A stretch of 64,000 bases of DNA from CBDDIP01 sp965279405. GTDB lineage: Bacteria > Actinomycetota > Acidimicrobiia > Acidimicrobiales > Ilumatobacteraceae. This document shows, piece after piece, positions 24,131 to 30,977 of the stretch; position 1 is the stretch's first letter, and each line of letters begins with the position of its first letter. Where the stretch lies: the NCBI GenBank assembly GCA_965279405.1, contig OZ257157.1:4836001-4900000 (forward strand), read 5' to 3'. Under the pieces are notes generated by a model. It was not told the DNA's origin, did not search any database, and worked only from the letters and a program-made list of their open reading frames with translations. A program made the position numbers and the translations under genes.

Positions 24131-25045
24131 ATGACGGCAACGACCGGACCGACGACCCTCGACTGGTACGGCTGCGCCACCTTCCGACTGCGCACCGGCG
24201 GGCAGACGATCTTCCTCGACGCCTACATCGACCGCGCCCCCGGCGCGTCCGGCACTGGCCTCAGCGCCGACGCGATCGACCAGTGCGACTGGATCCTCAT
24301 CGGCCACTCGCACTTCGACCACCTCTACGGCGCCGAGCGGATCATGGCCAACACGAACGCCACGCTCGTCGGCAGCTACGAGACCATCCGCGTGATGGAG
24401 GCAGCTGGCGTCCCCGCGGAGCGGATGATCTGCGTGGCGGGCGGCGAGACCGTGCGGCTCTCCGACGAGATCACCGTGTCGGTGCTCCCCAGCCAGCACA
24501 GCTGCGTCTGGTCGCAGACCGGCATGAGCCAGTCCGGCGACGTGTGCATCGGTGACCTCGGCGTCACGTGGCAGGAGCAGCAGGAGCGAATGAAGGGCCT
24601 CGGCCAGTTCCTCGCCGCCCTCGACCAGGGATCGGTCGAGCACCTGATCGCATCGGCACCCGGCCACTCCCCTCGCGGCGACGGCGGCGCGCTCCTGTAC
24701 CTGCTCGACACGCCCGACGGGTCGCTGCTCTACCAGGACACCTCCGGCCACTGGAGCGGCATCCTCGACGGCCTCCGACCCGACGTGGCGATCCTCGCCG
24801 CGGCCGGCCGCGGCAACGTCGACGGAGAACCGATCCAGGGCTCGCTGGCGGAGTTCGTCGCCAAGCAGGTCGACGCGGTGCAACCCAAGCGCGTCGTGCT
24901 CAGCCACCACGACGACTGGCTGCCGGGCTTCTCCACCCCCACCGACATGGAGCCCCTGCGGCGGGCGATCGCCGACTGCGCCTGGCCGACCGAACTGCTC
25001 GAACTCGGCTACCTGTCGGCCACCGAGATCTTCACCGGCCTCTGA
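24131..25045 (+). CDS. MBL-fold metallo-hydrolase
   Basis: 304 residues of a metallo-beta-lactamase fold: HSHFDH at 59-64 (zinc ligands), further candidate ligands in QHSCVW, DTSGHW and LSHHDDWLPG. The N-terminus WYGCATFRLRTGGQTIFLD is characteristic of the UlaG-like L-ascorbate-6-phosphate lactonase relatives. The substrate is unknown. Four bases after the luciferase-like gene, so it may hydrolyse that enzyme's product. It ends 3 bp before the convergent hypothetical gene. Confidence 0.9.
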   Translation: MTATTGPTTLDWYGCATFRLRTGGQTIFLDAYIDRAPGASGTGLSADAIDQCDWILIGHSHFDHLYGAERIMANTNATLVGSYETIRVMEAAGVPAERMICVAGGETVRLSDEITVSVLPSQHSCVWSQTGMSQSGDVCIGDLGVTWQEQQERMKGLGQFLAALDQGSVEHLIASAPGHSPRGDGGALLYLLDTPDGSLLYQDTSGHWSGILDGLRPDVAILAAAGRGNVDGEPIQGSLAEFVAKQVDAVQPKRVVLSHHDDWLPGFSTPTDMEPLRRAIADCAWPTELLELGYLSATEIFTGL

Positions 25046-25048
25046 CGG

Positions 25049-25672
25049 TCAGGACTCCAGCTCCAGGTGGCTCAGGGCCTCCTGCGCGAGGGTGACCTGC
25101 TCGACGCCGTCCTCGGTGGCGTCGAGGAGGCTGGATCGCACTTCGGCGCGTCGCACGACCTCGCCGGTGTGCGCTTGCGTGGTGACCGCGTCGTAGCCCT
25201 CGGCGAGCGGGCGGACGGTGATCAGCCACGGCCCGACGCCGGCCCGACGCAACGTGCGCACCGACTCGAACGGGTCGAGCTCGAGCAACGGGCTGTGCCA
25301 GCCTCCGAGCCGGTCGCGCCACGGCGGTGGCGGATCCACGGGGATGTCGATGTTGCGCCGACCGAGGTAGGCGCGCATCGTCTGGTCGGCGCCGGGTCCG
25401 AGCACCGGCGGATCGCGCCGCGGACCCTCGACGCCCGGCACCAGCGTCAGCTCGACGGCGAACCCCGTGCCGTTGTTCCACGAGCGCCAGACGAGGTGGA
25501 TGCCGAGGATGCTCGTCCAGGCCACCGTCTCGCTGCGCATCGCGCTGCGCAGCTCGATCCCGTCCGGCGTCAGCACCACGCCCAACCGGTCGGCGCCGCG
25601 CACGACGGCCAACCAGTTCTTGGGCGACAAGCGGTACGACGTGCTTGCCGTGATGGTCACGCGGTCGTCCAC
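25049..25672 (-). CDS. Conserved-looking hypothetical protein, PH-like layout
   Basis: 207 residues from a GTG at 25672; a GTG/ATG-like start at 25708 would add 12 residues. It is rich in beta-strands (LGVVLTPDGIELRSAMRSET, then VAWTSILGIHLVWRSWNNGT, then GFAVELTLVPGV), which could form a PH-like barrel. The second half has FESVRTLRRAGVGPWLITVR. There is no signal peptide, membrane helix or catalytic motif. I do not recognise the family. Confidence 0.65.
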   Translation of the reverse strand: MDDRVTITASTSYRLSPKNWLAVVRGADRLGVVLTPDGIELRSAMRSETVAWTSILGIHLVWRSWNNGTGFAVELTLVPGVEGPRRDPPVLGPGADQTMRAYLGRRNIDIPVDPPPPWRDRLGGWHSPLLELDPFESVRTLRRAGVGPWLITVRPLAEGYDAVTTQAHTGEVVRRAEVRSSLLDATEDGVEQVTLAQEALSHLELES

Positions 25673-25744
25673 CTTGCCAGTGTGACACCCGGCACGACCT
25701 GCGCGCACGGATCGGCCCAGGTCAACGAGAGTCGGACGCGTAGT

Positions 25745-25762
25745 CTTGACCCGTCAGTCAAG
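25745..25762. promoter_or_regulatory. TetR-like operator upstream of MFS gene
   Basis: CTTGAC-CCGTCA-GTCAAG is a perfect 6 bp inverted repeat with a 6 bp spacer, about 80 bp before the earliest MFS ATG. TTGAC(N)GTCAA dyads are common targets of TetR-family repressors. No TetR gene is adjacent, so the regulator would act from elsewhere. The left arm may double as a -35 box. Confidence 0.5.
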
Positions 25763-25842
25763 TCTTCGGAACGCCGCAACTCGATCACGGACATCGCCCC
25801 GGGAGCGCACGGGGAGCGTTCGCCTACCCGAACTTCCGGCGG

Positions 25843-27084
25843 ATGTGGGTCGCTTCGTTCGCCTCGAACATCGGCACCTGGATGCAGAACGTGGTGCTCC
25901 CGGCGTACGTCTACGAGCGCACGGGCAAGGCGTCGCTGGTCGGGCTGCTGGTCTTCGCCCAGCTCGGGCCGCTGCTGCTGCTGTCGATCCCCGGCGGCGT
26001 GATCGCCGACCGCTTCGATCGGCGCCGCTGGCTGATCGCGATGCAGATCGTGCAGCTCGTCTTCTCGCTCGCCCTGGCGCCGCTGGCCGCCGCCGACGCA
26101 CCCGTGTGGGCGCTGTTCTTCGTCTCCCTGGGCGTCGGCATCGGCAACGCGCTCAACGCGCCGGCATGGTCGGCGATGCTGCCGTCGCTCGTCGGTCCGA
26201 GCGACCTCACGGGTTCGATCGCGCTCAACTCGACGATGATCAACGGCTCTCGAGTCGTCGGCCCGATCATCGCCGCGGTCCTCACGCAGGTCGGCGTGTC
26301 CACGGCCCAGTTGTTCATCATCAACGCGGCCACGTACCTGTTCGTCGTCGTCGCGCTCGTCGTCACCCACCTCCCGCCCACGCCACGGATCGCCCACGAG
26401 GCGGGGGCTCGCCAGTTCACCGCCGGGCTGCGATTGGCTCGCGACAACCCGGTGAACAGTCGCCTCCTGATCTCCCTGGCGACGTTCTCGCTGCTGTCGT
26501 TGCCGTACGTCAGCCTGTTCCCCGCGGTCGCCAAGCTGAACTTCGGCATCGGCGAGAAGTCCGCGCAGTACAAGTGGCTCTACGCCACGTGGGGCCTCGG
26601 TGCGTGCCTCGGTGGGTTGGCCATCGGCACCGTGTTCGTCTCGTGGGACAAGCGGCGGTTGATCCGGCTCGGCTTCGCCGCGTTCGCGGTGATGCTCGCC
26701 GCCTTCGCACTGGTGCGCGAGCCGATCGGCGCGTTCTCCACCGGCCTCTTCCTCGGCTTCGCCTACTTCGGCACGACGACGTGCATGCTCACCGTGATCC
26801 AGAGCCGCCTCCAGGACCACGAGCGCGGCCGCGTGCTGAGCCTGTGGTTCATGGCCTTCGGCGGGACCGTGCCGCTGGCCGGCCTGGCCTTCGGACCGGT
26901 GATCGACGCGATCGGCGCGAGGTGGGTGCTGCTCGGCGGCGCGCTCTGGGCGCTGTGGTTGTCGAAGTGGTGCGACGTCGTCGCGATCGATCGCGCCTCA
27001 GGTGCCGAGCAGGGCAGCCGCCACCCGGTCGAGCCCGACCACACGGCTACCTTTGACGAGCACGGCATCTCCGCCGGCGAGTGA
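25843..27084 (+). CDS. MFS transporter (enterobactin-exporter/DUF894-like)
   Basis: 413 residues from the ATG at 25843, with about 11-12 membrane helices. The first is IGTWMQNVVLPAYVYERTG and the loop GGVIADRFDRRR is the MFS motif A. Similarity to the EntS-type group is suggested by NALNAPAWSAMLPSLVG. Family members usually begin with a short tail and FRNFRRLW; here AFAYPNFRR lies in frame just upstream of the ATG, but no start codon precedes it before an in-frame stop at 25747. The true start is thus unclear. The last 87 bp overlap convergently with murF. Confidence 0.82.
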   Translation: MWVASFASNIGTWMQNVVLPAYVYERTGKASLVGLLVFAQLGPLLLLSIPGGVIADRFDRRRWLIAMQIVQLVFSLALAPLAAADAPVWALFFVSLGVGIGNALNAPAWSAMLPSLVGPSDLTGSIALNSTMINGSRVVGPIIAAVLTQVGVSTAQLFIINAATYLFVVVALVVTHLPPTPRIAHEAGARQFTAGLRLARDNPVNSRLLISLATFSLLSLPYVSLFPAVAKLNFGIGEKSAQYKWLYATWGLGACLGGLAIGTVFVSWDKRRLIRLGFAAFAVMLAAFALVREPIGAFSTGLFLGFAYFGTTTCMLTVIQSRLQDHERGRVLSLWFMAFGGTVPLAGLAFGPVIDAIGARWVLLGGALWALWLSKWCDVVAIDRASGAEQGSRHPVEPDHTATFDEHGISAGE

Positions 27085-28293
27085 GCCGAGCGCGGCCAAC
27101 GGGTCGTCGACCGGCTCGAGGCCGTAGAGGCCGGTGCGCACCGCGATCACCTCGATGCCGCGTGCCCGTGCGTACTCGGCGATCGCCCTGTGCTCTGCTT
27201 CGGGGTCGCTGATCTCGGCCATCAGACCGAGCACAGCGATGCGCCGCGTCGCGGGCAGATCAATGAGCGCATCGAGCGCAGCGCGCATCGACGTCGGGTT
27301 GGCGTTGTAGCTGTCGTCGACGATCGTCGCGCCCGCGGGTGTGTGGTGGACCTGCATGCGCATCGGCGTCAACCCGACGTCGGCGAGCGCCGCCGCGCCG
27401 GCGGCCACATCGCCGCCGACCACGTGCACCGTTGCCAGCGCGAGCGCCGCGTTCGTGACCATGTGCCGTCCGCTGATCCCCAACGTCACCAGCGTCGACC
27501 CCCACGGTCCGGTGATGACGAACGACGCTCGCGCCTCGTCGTCCACCCGCACCTCGGTGACCCGGACGTCGGCGGTGGTGGACTCCCCGACGGTCACGAC
27601 TCGCGCCGTCGTGGCGCCGGCCATCGCCAGCACCCGATGGTCGTCGGCGTTGAGGATCGCGGTCCCGTCGCCCGGCAACGCGCGCACGAGCTCCGCCTTC
27701 GCTGTCGCCACGCCATCGATGCCGCCGAGGCGATCGCTGTGCGCCTCGGCGACACGGGTGATCACGCCCACTCGCGGGCGGGCGATCTCGCACAGACCGG
27801 CGATCTCGCCGAAGCCGCGCATGCCCATCTCCAGCACCATCACGTCGATGCCGTCGGGCGCGTTGGCGATCGTCGTCGGCAGGCCCTGCTCGTTGTTGAA
27901 GCTGCGTTCGTTGGCATGCACTCGCCTGCTCGGCGCGAGCGCCGCGGCGAGGAGATCCTTCGTGCTGGTCTTGCCGACCGAGCCGGTGATGCCGACCACG
28001 GTCGCTGTGACGCGATCACGCAGCGCGGCGCCGAGCCGCATCAACGCGGCGAGCGTGTCGTCGACCGCGATGCACGTGCCACCCTGCGCCGGTCGAGTGC
28101 TGAGGTACGCGCCGGCACCGGAGGCGATCGCGCCGGTGATGAAGTCATGGCCGTCACGGTCGGCGACGATCGGCACGAACAGCTGGCCGGCACGAACGCT
28201 GCGCGAATCGAACGAGACGCCATCGAGCTCCACGTCGGGCCCGTGCAAGGTGCCGTGGGTGGCTCGCGCCACGTCGAGTGCCCGGAATCGCAT
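26998..28293 (-). CDS. murF: UDP-N-acetylmuramoyl-tripeptide--D-alanyl-D-alanine ligase
   Basis: 431 residues. Mur ligase ATP site GITGSVGKTS at 101-110, central ligase segment VMVLEMGMRGFGEIAGLCEI and the C-terminal DDSYNANPTSMRAALDAL, which is diagnostic for MurF. It adds D-Ala-D-Ala to the UDP-MurNAc-tripeptide in the cytoplasm. It stands outside a dcw cluster but is divergent from ddl, whose product is its substrate, with only 28 bp between the two starts. The 3' end overlaps the MFS gene by 87 bp. Confidence 0.95.
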   Translation of the reverse strand: MRFRALDVARATHGTLHGPDVELDGVSFDSRSVRAGQLFVPIVADRDGHDFITGAIASGAGAYLSTRPAQGGTCIAVDDTLAALMRLGAALRDRVTATVVGITGSVGKTSTKDLLAAALAPSRRVHANERSFNNEQGLPTTIANAPDGIDVMVLEMGMRGFGEIAGLCEIARPRVGVITRVAEAHSDRLGGIDGVATAKAELVRALPGDGTAILNADDHRVLAMAGATTARVVTVGESTTADVRVTEVRVDDEARASFVITGPWGSTLVTLGISGRHMVTNAALALATVHVVGGDVAAGAAALADVGLTPMRMQVHHTPAGATIVDDSYNANPTSMRAALDALIDLPATRRIAVLGLMAEISDPEAEHRAIAEYARARGIEVIAVRTGLYGLEPVDDPLAALGSLAGGDAVLVKGSRVVGLDRVAAALLGT

Positions 28294-28321
28294 CGGCGCA
28301 CACGGTACCGTCGGCGGTTGG

Positions 28322-29440
28322 ATGGCTGCTGATCACGACTCCCCTGGCGACGCGAACGACGACGCGCACGACGACGCACACGACGACCGGATCAACCTGA
28401 TCGTGCTGTTCGGCGGGCAATCCGCCGAGCACGACGTCAGTCGCACCACGGCCACGCACGTCCTGCGCGCTGCCGATCCGGCGAAGTACCGCATCACCCC
28501 CATCGGCATCTCCACCGAGGGCAAGTGGGCGCTGGCCACGGGCGCTCAAGAGGCGCTGGCCGCAGGCGTCGACGCGCTCCCCGCGCAGCTCGACACGTCC
28601 GGTACGGCGATGGTGCCCACCGATGCGGTGCACGGCAACGGGCCGACCGTCGTGGTGCCGTTGCTGCACGGCCCGATGGGTGAGGACGGAACGGTCCAGG
28701 GGATGCTCGAGCTGCTCGACGTGCCCTACGTCGGCAGTCCGGTGCTCGGGTCCGCGCTGGGGATGGACAAGGCGATGGCCAAGCAGGTGCTGGCGGCAAA
28801 CGGCATCGCCCAGGCACGCCATCGTGCGTTCCGCGAGCACGAGATCACCCCCGGACTTCCGGGCCGCTTGGCCGGCGAGCTCGGGCTGCCGCTGTTCGTC
28901 AAGCCGGCCAACATGGGCTCATCGGTCGGCGTCAGCAAGGCCAAGACGGTCGAGGAGGTGCGCGACGCGATCGCCACTGCGCTCTCCTACGACGAGTGGG
29001 TGGTGGTCGAGGAGGCCATCACCGGTCGCGAGATCGAGGTCGCCGTGCTCGGCAACCTCGAGCCACGCGCCAGCCTGCCCGGCGAGGTCGTGCCCGGCGC
29101 AGAGTTCTACGACTACGCCGACAAGTACCTCGACGACGGTTCGCAGACGTTGGTGCCAGCGCCGCTCACCGCCGAGCAGACCGAGGAGGTCCGCGCGCTG
29201 GCGCTGCGCGTCTTCACCGCGCTTCGTTGCGAGGGTCTGGCCCGCGTCGACTTCTTCTTCGAGGAGGGCGGGCGCGGCTTCCTCTGCAACGAGATCAACA
29301 CGATGCCCGGGTTCACCCCGATCTCGATGTACCCGAAGATGTGGATCGCCACCGGGTTGCCGTACTCCGACCTCATCGACGAGCTCGTGCAGCTGGCCCT
29401 CGAACGACATCGCCGCCGTCGCCGCAACACGGCGCACTGA
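28322..29440 (+). CDS. ddl: D-alanine--D-alanine ligase
   Basis: 372 residues. An Asp/His-rich N-terminal tail (DANDDAHDDAHDD) precedes the ATP-grasp enzyme: LFGGQSAEHDVSR, LLHGPMGEDGTVQGMLELL, FVKPANMGSSVGVSKAKT and CNEINTMPGFTPISMYPKMW. It makes D-Ala-D-Ala for peptidoglycan. PISMYPKMW with its Tyr suggests normal D-Ala rather than D-Lac specificity, which I infer only loosely. The tail's DNA has short direct repeats of GACGACGCNCAC. Divergent from murF, followed 13 bp later by a kinase-like gene. Confidence 0.95.
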   Translation: MAADHDSPGDANDDAHDDAHDDRINLIVLFGGQSAEHDVSRTTATHVLRAADPAKYRITPIGISTEGKWALATGAQEALAAGVDALPAQLDTSGTAMVPTDAVHGNGPTVVVPLLHGPMGEDGTVQGMLELLDVPYVGSPVLGSALGMDKAMAKQVLAANGIAQARHRAFREHEITPGLPGRLAGELGLPLFVKPANMGSSVGVSKAKTVEEVRDAIATALSYDEWVVVEEAITGREIEVAVLGNLEPRASLPGEVVPGAEFYDYADKYLDDGSQTLVPAPLTAEQTEEVRALALRVFTALRCEGLARVDFFFEEGGRGFLCNEINTMPGFTPISMYPKMWIATGLPYSDLIDELVQLALERHRRRRRNTAH

Positions 29441-29453
29441 CCCGGGCCGACTG

Positions 29454-30113
29454 ATGGAACTGATCGGGACCGGACGCGACGCCGACGTCTTCGCCGTGGC
29501 GCCAGGCCGGGTGCTGCGCCGCAGCCGCAAGGGCGCCTCGTACGAGCACGAGGCGCGGATCATGACCTGGGCGCACCAGCACGGCATCCCCGTGCCGGAG
29601 GTGTACCAGTCGTCCGGGTCCGACCTCGTGATGGAGCGCCTCGACGGGCCGACGCTGCTGGCCCGGGTGCTGCGCAAGCCGTGGACGCTGTGGGGCACCG
29701 GCGTCGAGCTCGCTCGGTTGCATCGTCTCCTCGATGCGTTGCCGGTGCCCGAGTGGATGAGCCTCACGCCTGGCGACGGAGTGGTGCACCTCGATCTCCA
29801 CCCGGACAACGTCATGCTCCACGACGGTCGCCCGTACCTCATCGACTGGACCAACGCCCGCGCCGCGCCGCGCGGCGAGGACGTCGCCACCTCGTGGATC
29901 ATCCTCAAGGCGCTCGGTCTGCCCGACGGTCGCCTCGAACGCGGGCTGCAGCTGTTCGCCCGGCGGGTCATCCTGCGCGCCATGTTGCGCAACGTCGATC
30001 GCCCGGCCGCCGTCGCCGCCCTCCCCGCAGCCCTGCGCCGCCGCCTCGCCGACCGCAACAACCTCCCCACCGAGAGCGCCGCCCTCGATCGCTGGCTCGC
30101 CAAGATCACCTGA
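29454..30113 (+). CDS. Small APH/RIO-like kinase-fold protein
   Basis: 219 residues. The N-lobe is short (GTGRDADVFAVAPGRVLRRS), and the catalytic loop is VVHLDLHPDNVMLHDGRPYL followed by IDWTNA, which stands in for the DFG Asp. This is a compact aminoglycoside phosphotransferase/kinase-like fold seen in small actinobacterial proteins. Substrate unknown. It starts 13 bp after ddl and is probably co-transcribed with it. It ends before the gap with tandem palindromes. Confidence 0.82.
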   Translation: MELIGTGRDADVFAVAPGRVLRRSRKGASYEHEARIMTWAHQHGIPVPEVYQSSGSDLVMERLDGPTLLARVLRKPWTLWGTGVELARLHRLLDALPVPEWMSLTPGDGVVHLDLHPDNVMLHDGRPYLIDWTNARAAPRGEDVATSWIILKALGLPDGRLERGLQLFARRVILRAMLRNVDRPAAVAALPAALRRRLADRNNLPTESAALDRWLAKIT

Positions 30114-30123
30114 CCTGGCCGCG

Positions 30124-30166
30124 TCCGAGTACCCAACGCGCGCCCACCGCGCATTCAGTACTCGGA
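30124..30166. repeat. 43 nt palindromic element, copy 1
   Basis: TCCGAGTAC at the left end pairs with GTACTCGGA at the right end. Inside, after 5 nt, GCGCG pairs with CGCGC around the loop CCCAC, giving an outer stem, a symmetric internal loop and an inner stem. It lies 10 bp after the kinase-like gene, in the gap between convergent genes. A near-identical copy follows 9 nt later. Confidence 0.85.
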
Positions 30167-30175
30167 TGCAGTCGA

Positions 30176-30218
30176 TCCGAGTACCGAAACCGCGCCCACC
30201 GCGCGTTCAGTACTCGGA
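30176..30218. repeat. 43 nt palindromic element, copy 2
   Basis: The same outer stem as copy 1 (TCCGAGTAC/GTACTCGGA) and the same length. The interior differs at a few bases on both sides of the loop but the inner CGCG-CCCAC-CGCG hairpin is kept. Tandem duplication with a 9 nt spacer is the simplest reading. Probable function is bidirectional termination. Confidence 0.85.
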
Positions 30219-30248
30219 TCGCCGGATCGCCAGATCGAGTTGCCAGAT

Positions 30249-30324
30249 CGCGGGACAACCCGCGCGGACTGGAGTTCGGGTGAGCGAGCGCAGCGAGCGA
30301 ACACGGCAGGCGAGCGCAGCGAGC
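30249..30324. terminator. Short hairpin plus two 15 nt direct repeats
   Basis: CGCGGG-ACAA-CCCGCG at 30249-30264 is a perfect 6 bp hairpin with a tetraloop. Two exact copies of GCGAGCGCAGCGAGC follow at 30284-30298 and 30310-30324, each itself a GCGAGC-GCA-GCGAGC duplication. All lie between convergent gene ends, just 3' of the TetR gene. Confidence 0.6.
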
Positions 30325-30338
30325 ACCGAGATGAACGG

Positions 30339-30929
30339 CTACGGCCGGAGGGCGGCGCGGAGGAAGGCGAGCAGCTCGGTGCGGAGGCGACGCAGGCCGG
30401 GGGCGTCGGCTTGCCAGCCGACGGCGCGCAGGGCCTCCGGTTCGGTGGCGATGCCGGTGACGGTGGCGTAGCAGAGCGAGGCGACCAGGCGCGGGTCGGC
30501 GCGGCGAAGTCGTCCTGCGTCCATCTCGGTGCTGAGGTAGCCGACTGCGCGATCGACGAGCGGGGCCAGCGAGCTCGTGAGCTGATCGGCGGCGGAGACC
30601 GACAGGCGGCTGACCTCGCGGATCAACCCGAGCAGTGCCGGGCGACGCACTGCCGGACGGAACACGGCTCGCACGACGGCATCGATGCGGTCGAGCGGAT
30701 CGTCGGATGCGGCGCGGACCGCGGCATCGATCACCACGGTGAGCTCGGCGACGGCGGCGACCAGCACGGCGTGCACGAGGTCGTCCTTGCTGGGGAACCA
30801 GTAGAGCAACGTCTGCTTGGCCACCCCGACCTCGGTGGCGATCACGTCGAGCGAGACGGCATCCACGCCGCGGGTGCCGAACAGGTCGGTGGCCGCCTCC
30901 AGGATGCGCTCTCGCGTCGCCGTCCTCAT
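30339..30929 (-). CDS. TetR-family repressor of the lipid operon
   Basis: 196 residues. Residues 1-50 form the TetR DNA-binding domain (RERILEAATDLFGTRGVD, then VGVAKQTLLYWFPSKDDLVH). The remainder is a helical ligand domain. It is divergent from the acyl-CoA reductase gene with 48 bp between starts, and a 20 bp perfect-armed palindrome lies in that space. Autoregulation and repression of the operon at 30978-37105 are the likely roles. The ligand is unknown; an acyl-CoA or fatty alcohol would fit. Confidence 0.93.
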   Translation of the reverse strand: MRTATRERILEAATDLFGTRGVDAVSLDVIATEVGVAKQTLLYWFPSKDDLVHAVLVAAVAELTVVIDAAVRAASDDPLDRIDAVVRAVFRPAVRRPALLGLIREVSRLSVSAADQLTSSLAPLVDRAVGYLSTEMDAGRLRRADPRLVASLCYATVTGIATEPEALRAVGWQADAPGLRRLRTELLAFLRAALRP

Positions 30930-30947
30930 GATGTGCGCTTCACGGCC

Positions 30948-30967
30948 TGTCTACCATCTGGTAGACA
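30948..30967. promoter_or_regulatory. TetR operator palindrome
   Basis: TGTCTACC-ATCT-GGTAGACA: two 8 bp arms that are exact reverse complements around a 4 bp centre. It lies 18 bp from the TetR start and 10 bp from the reductase start, so binding would block both promoters. TATCTACC-like arms are common for TetR sites. Confidence 0.85.
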
Positions 30968-30977
30968 ATAGATCGCC

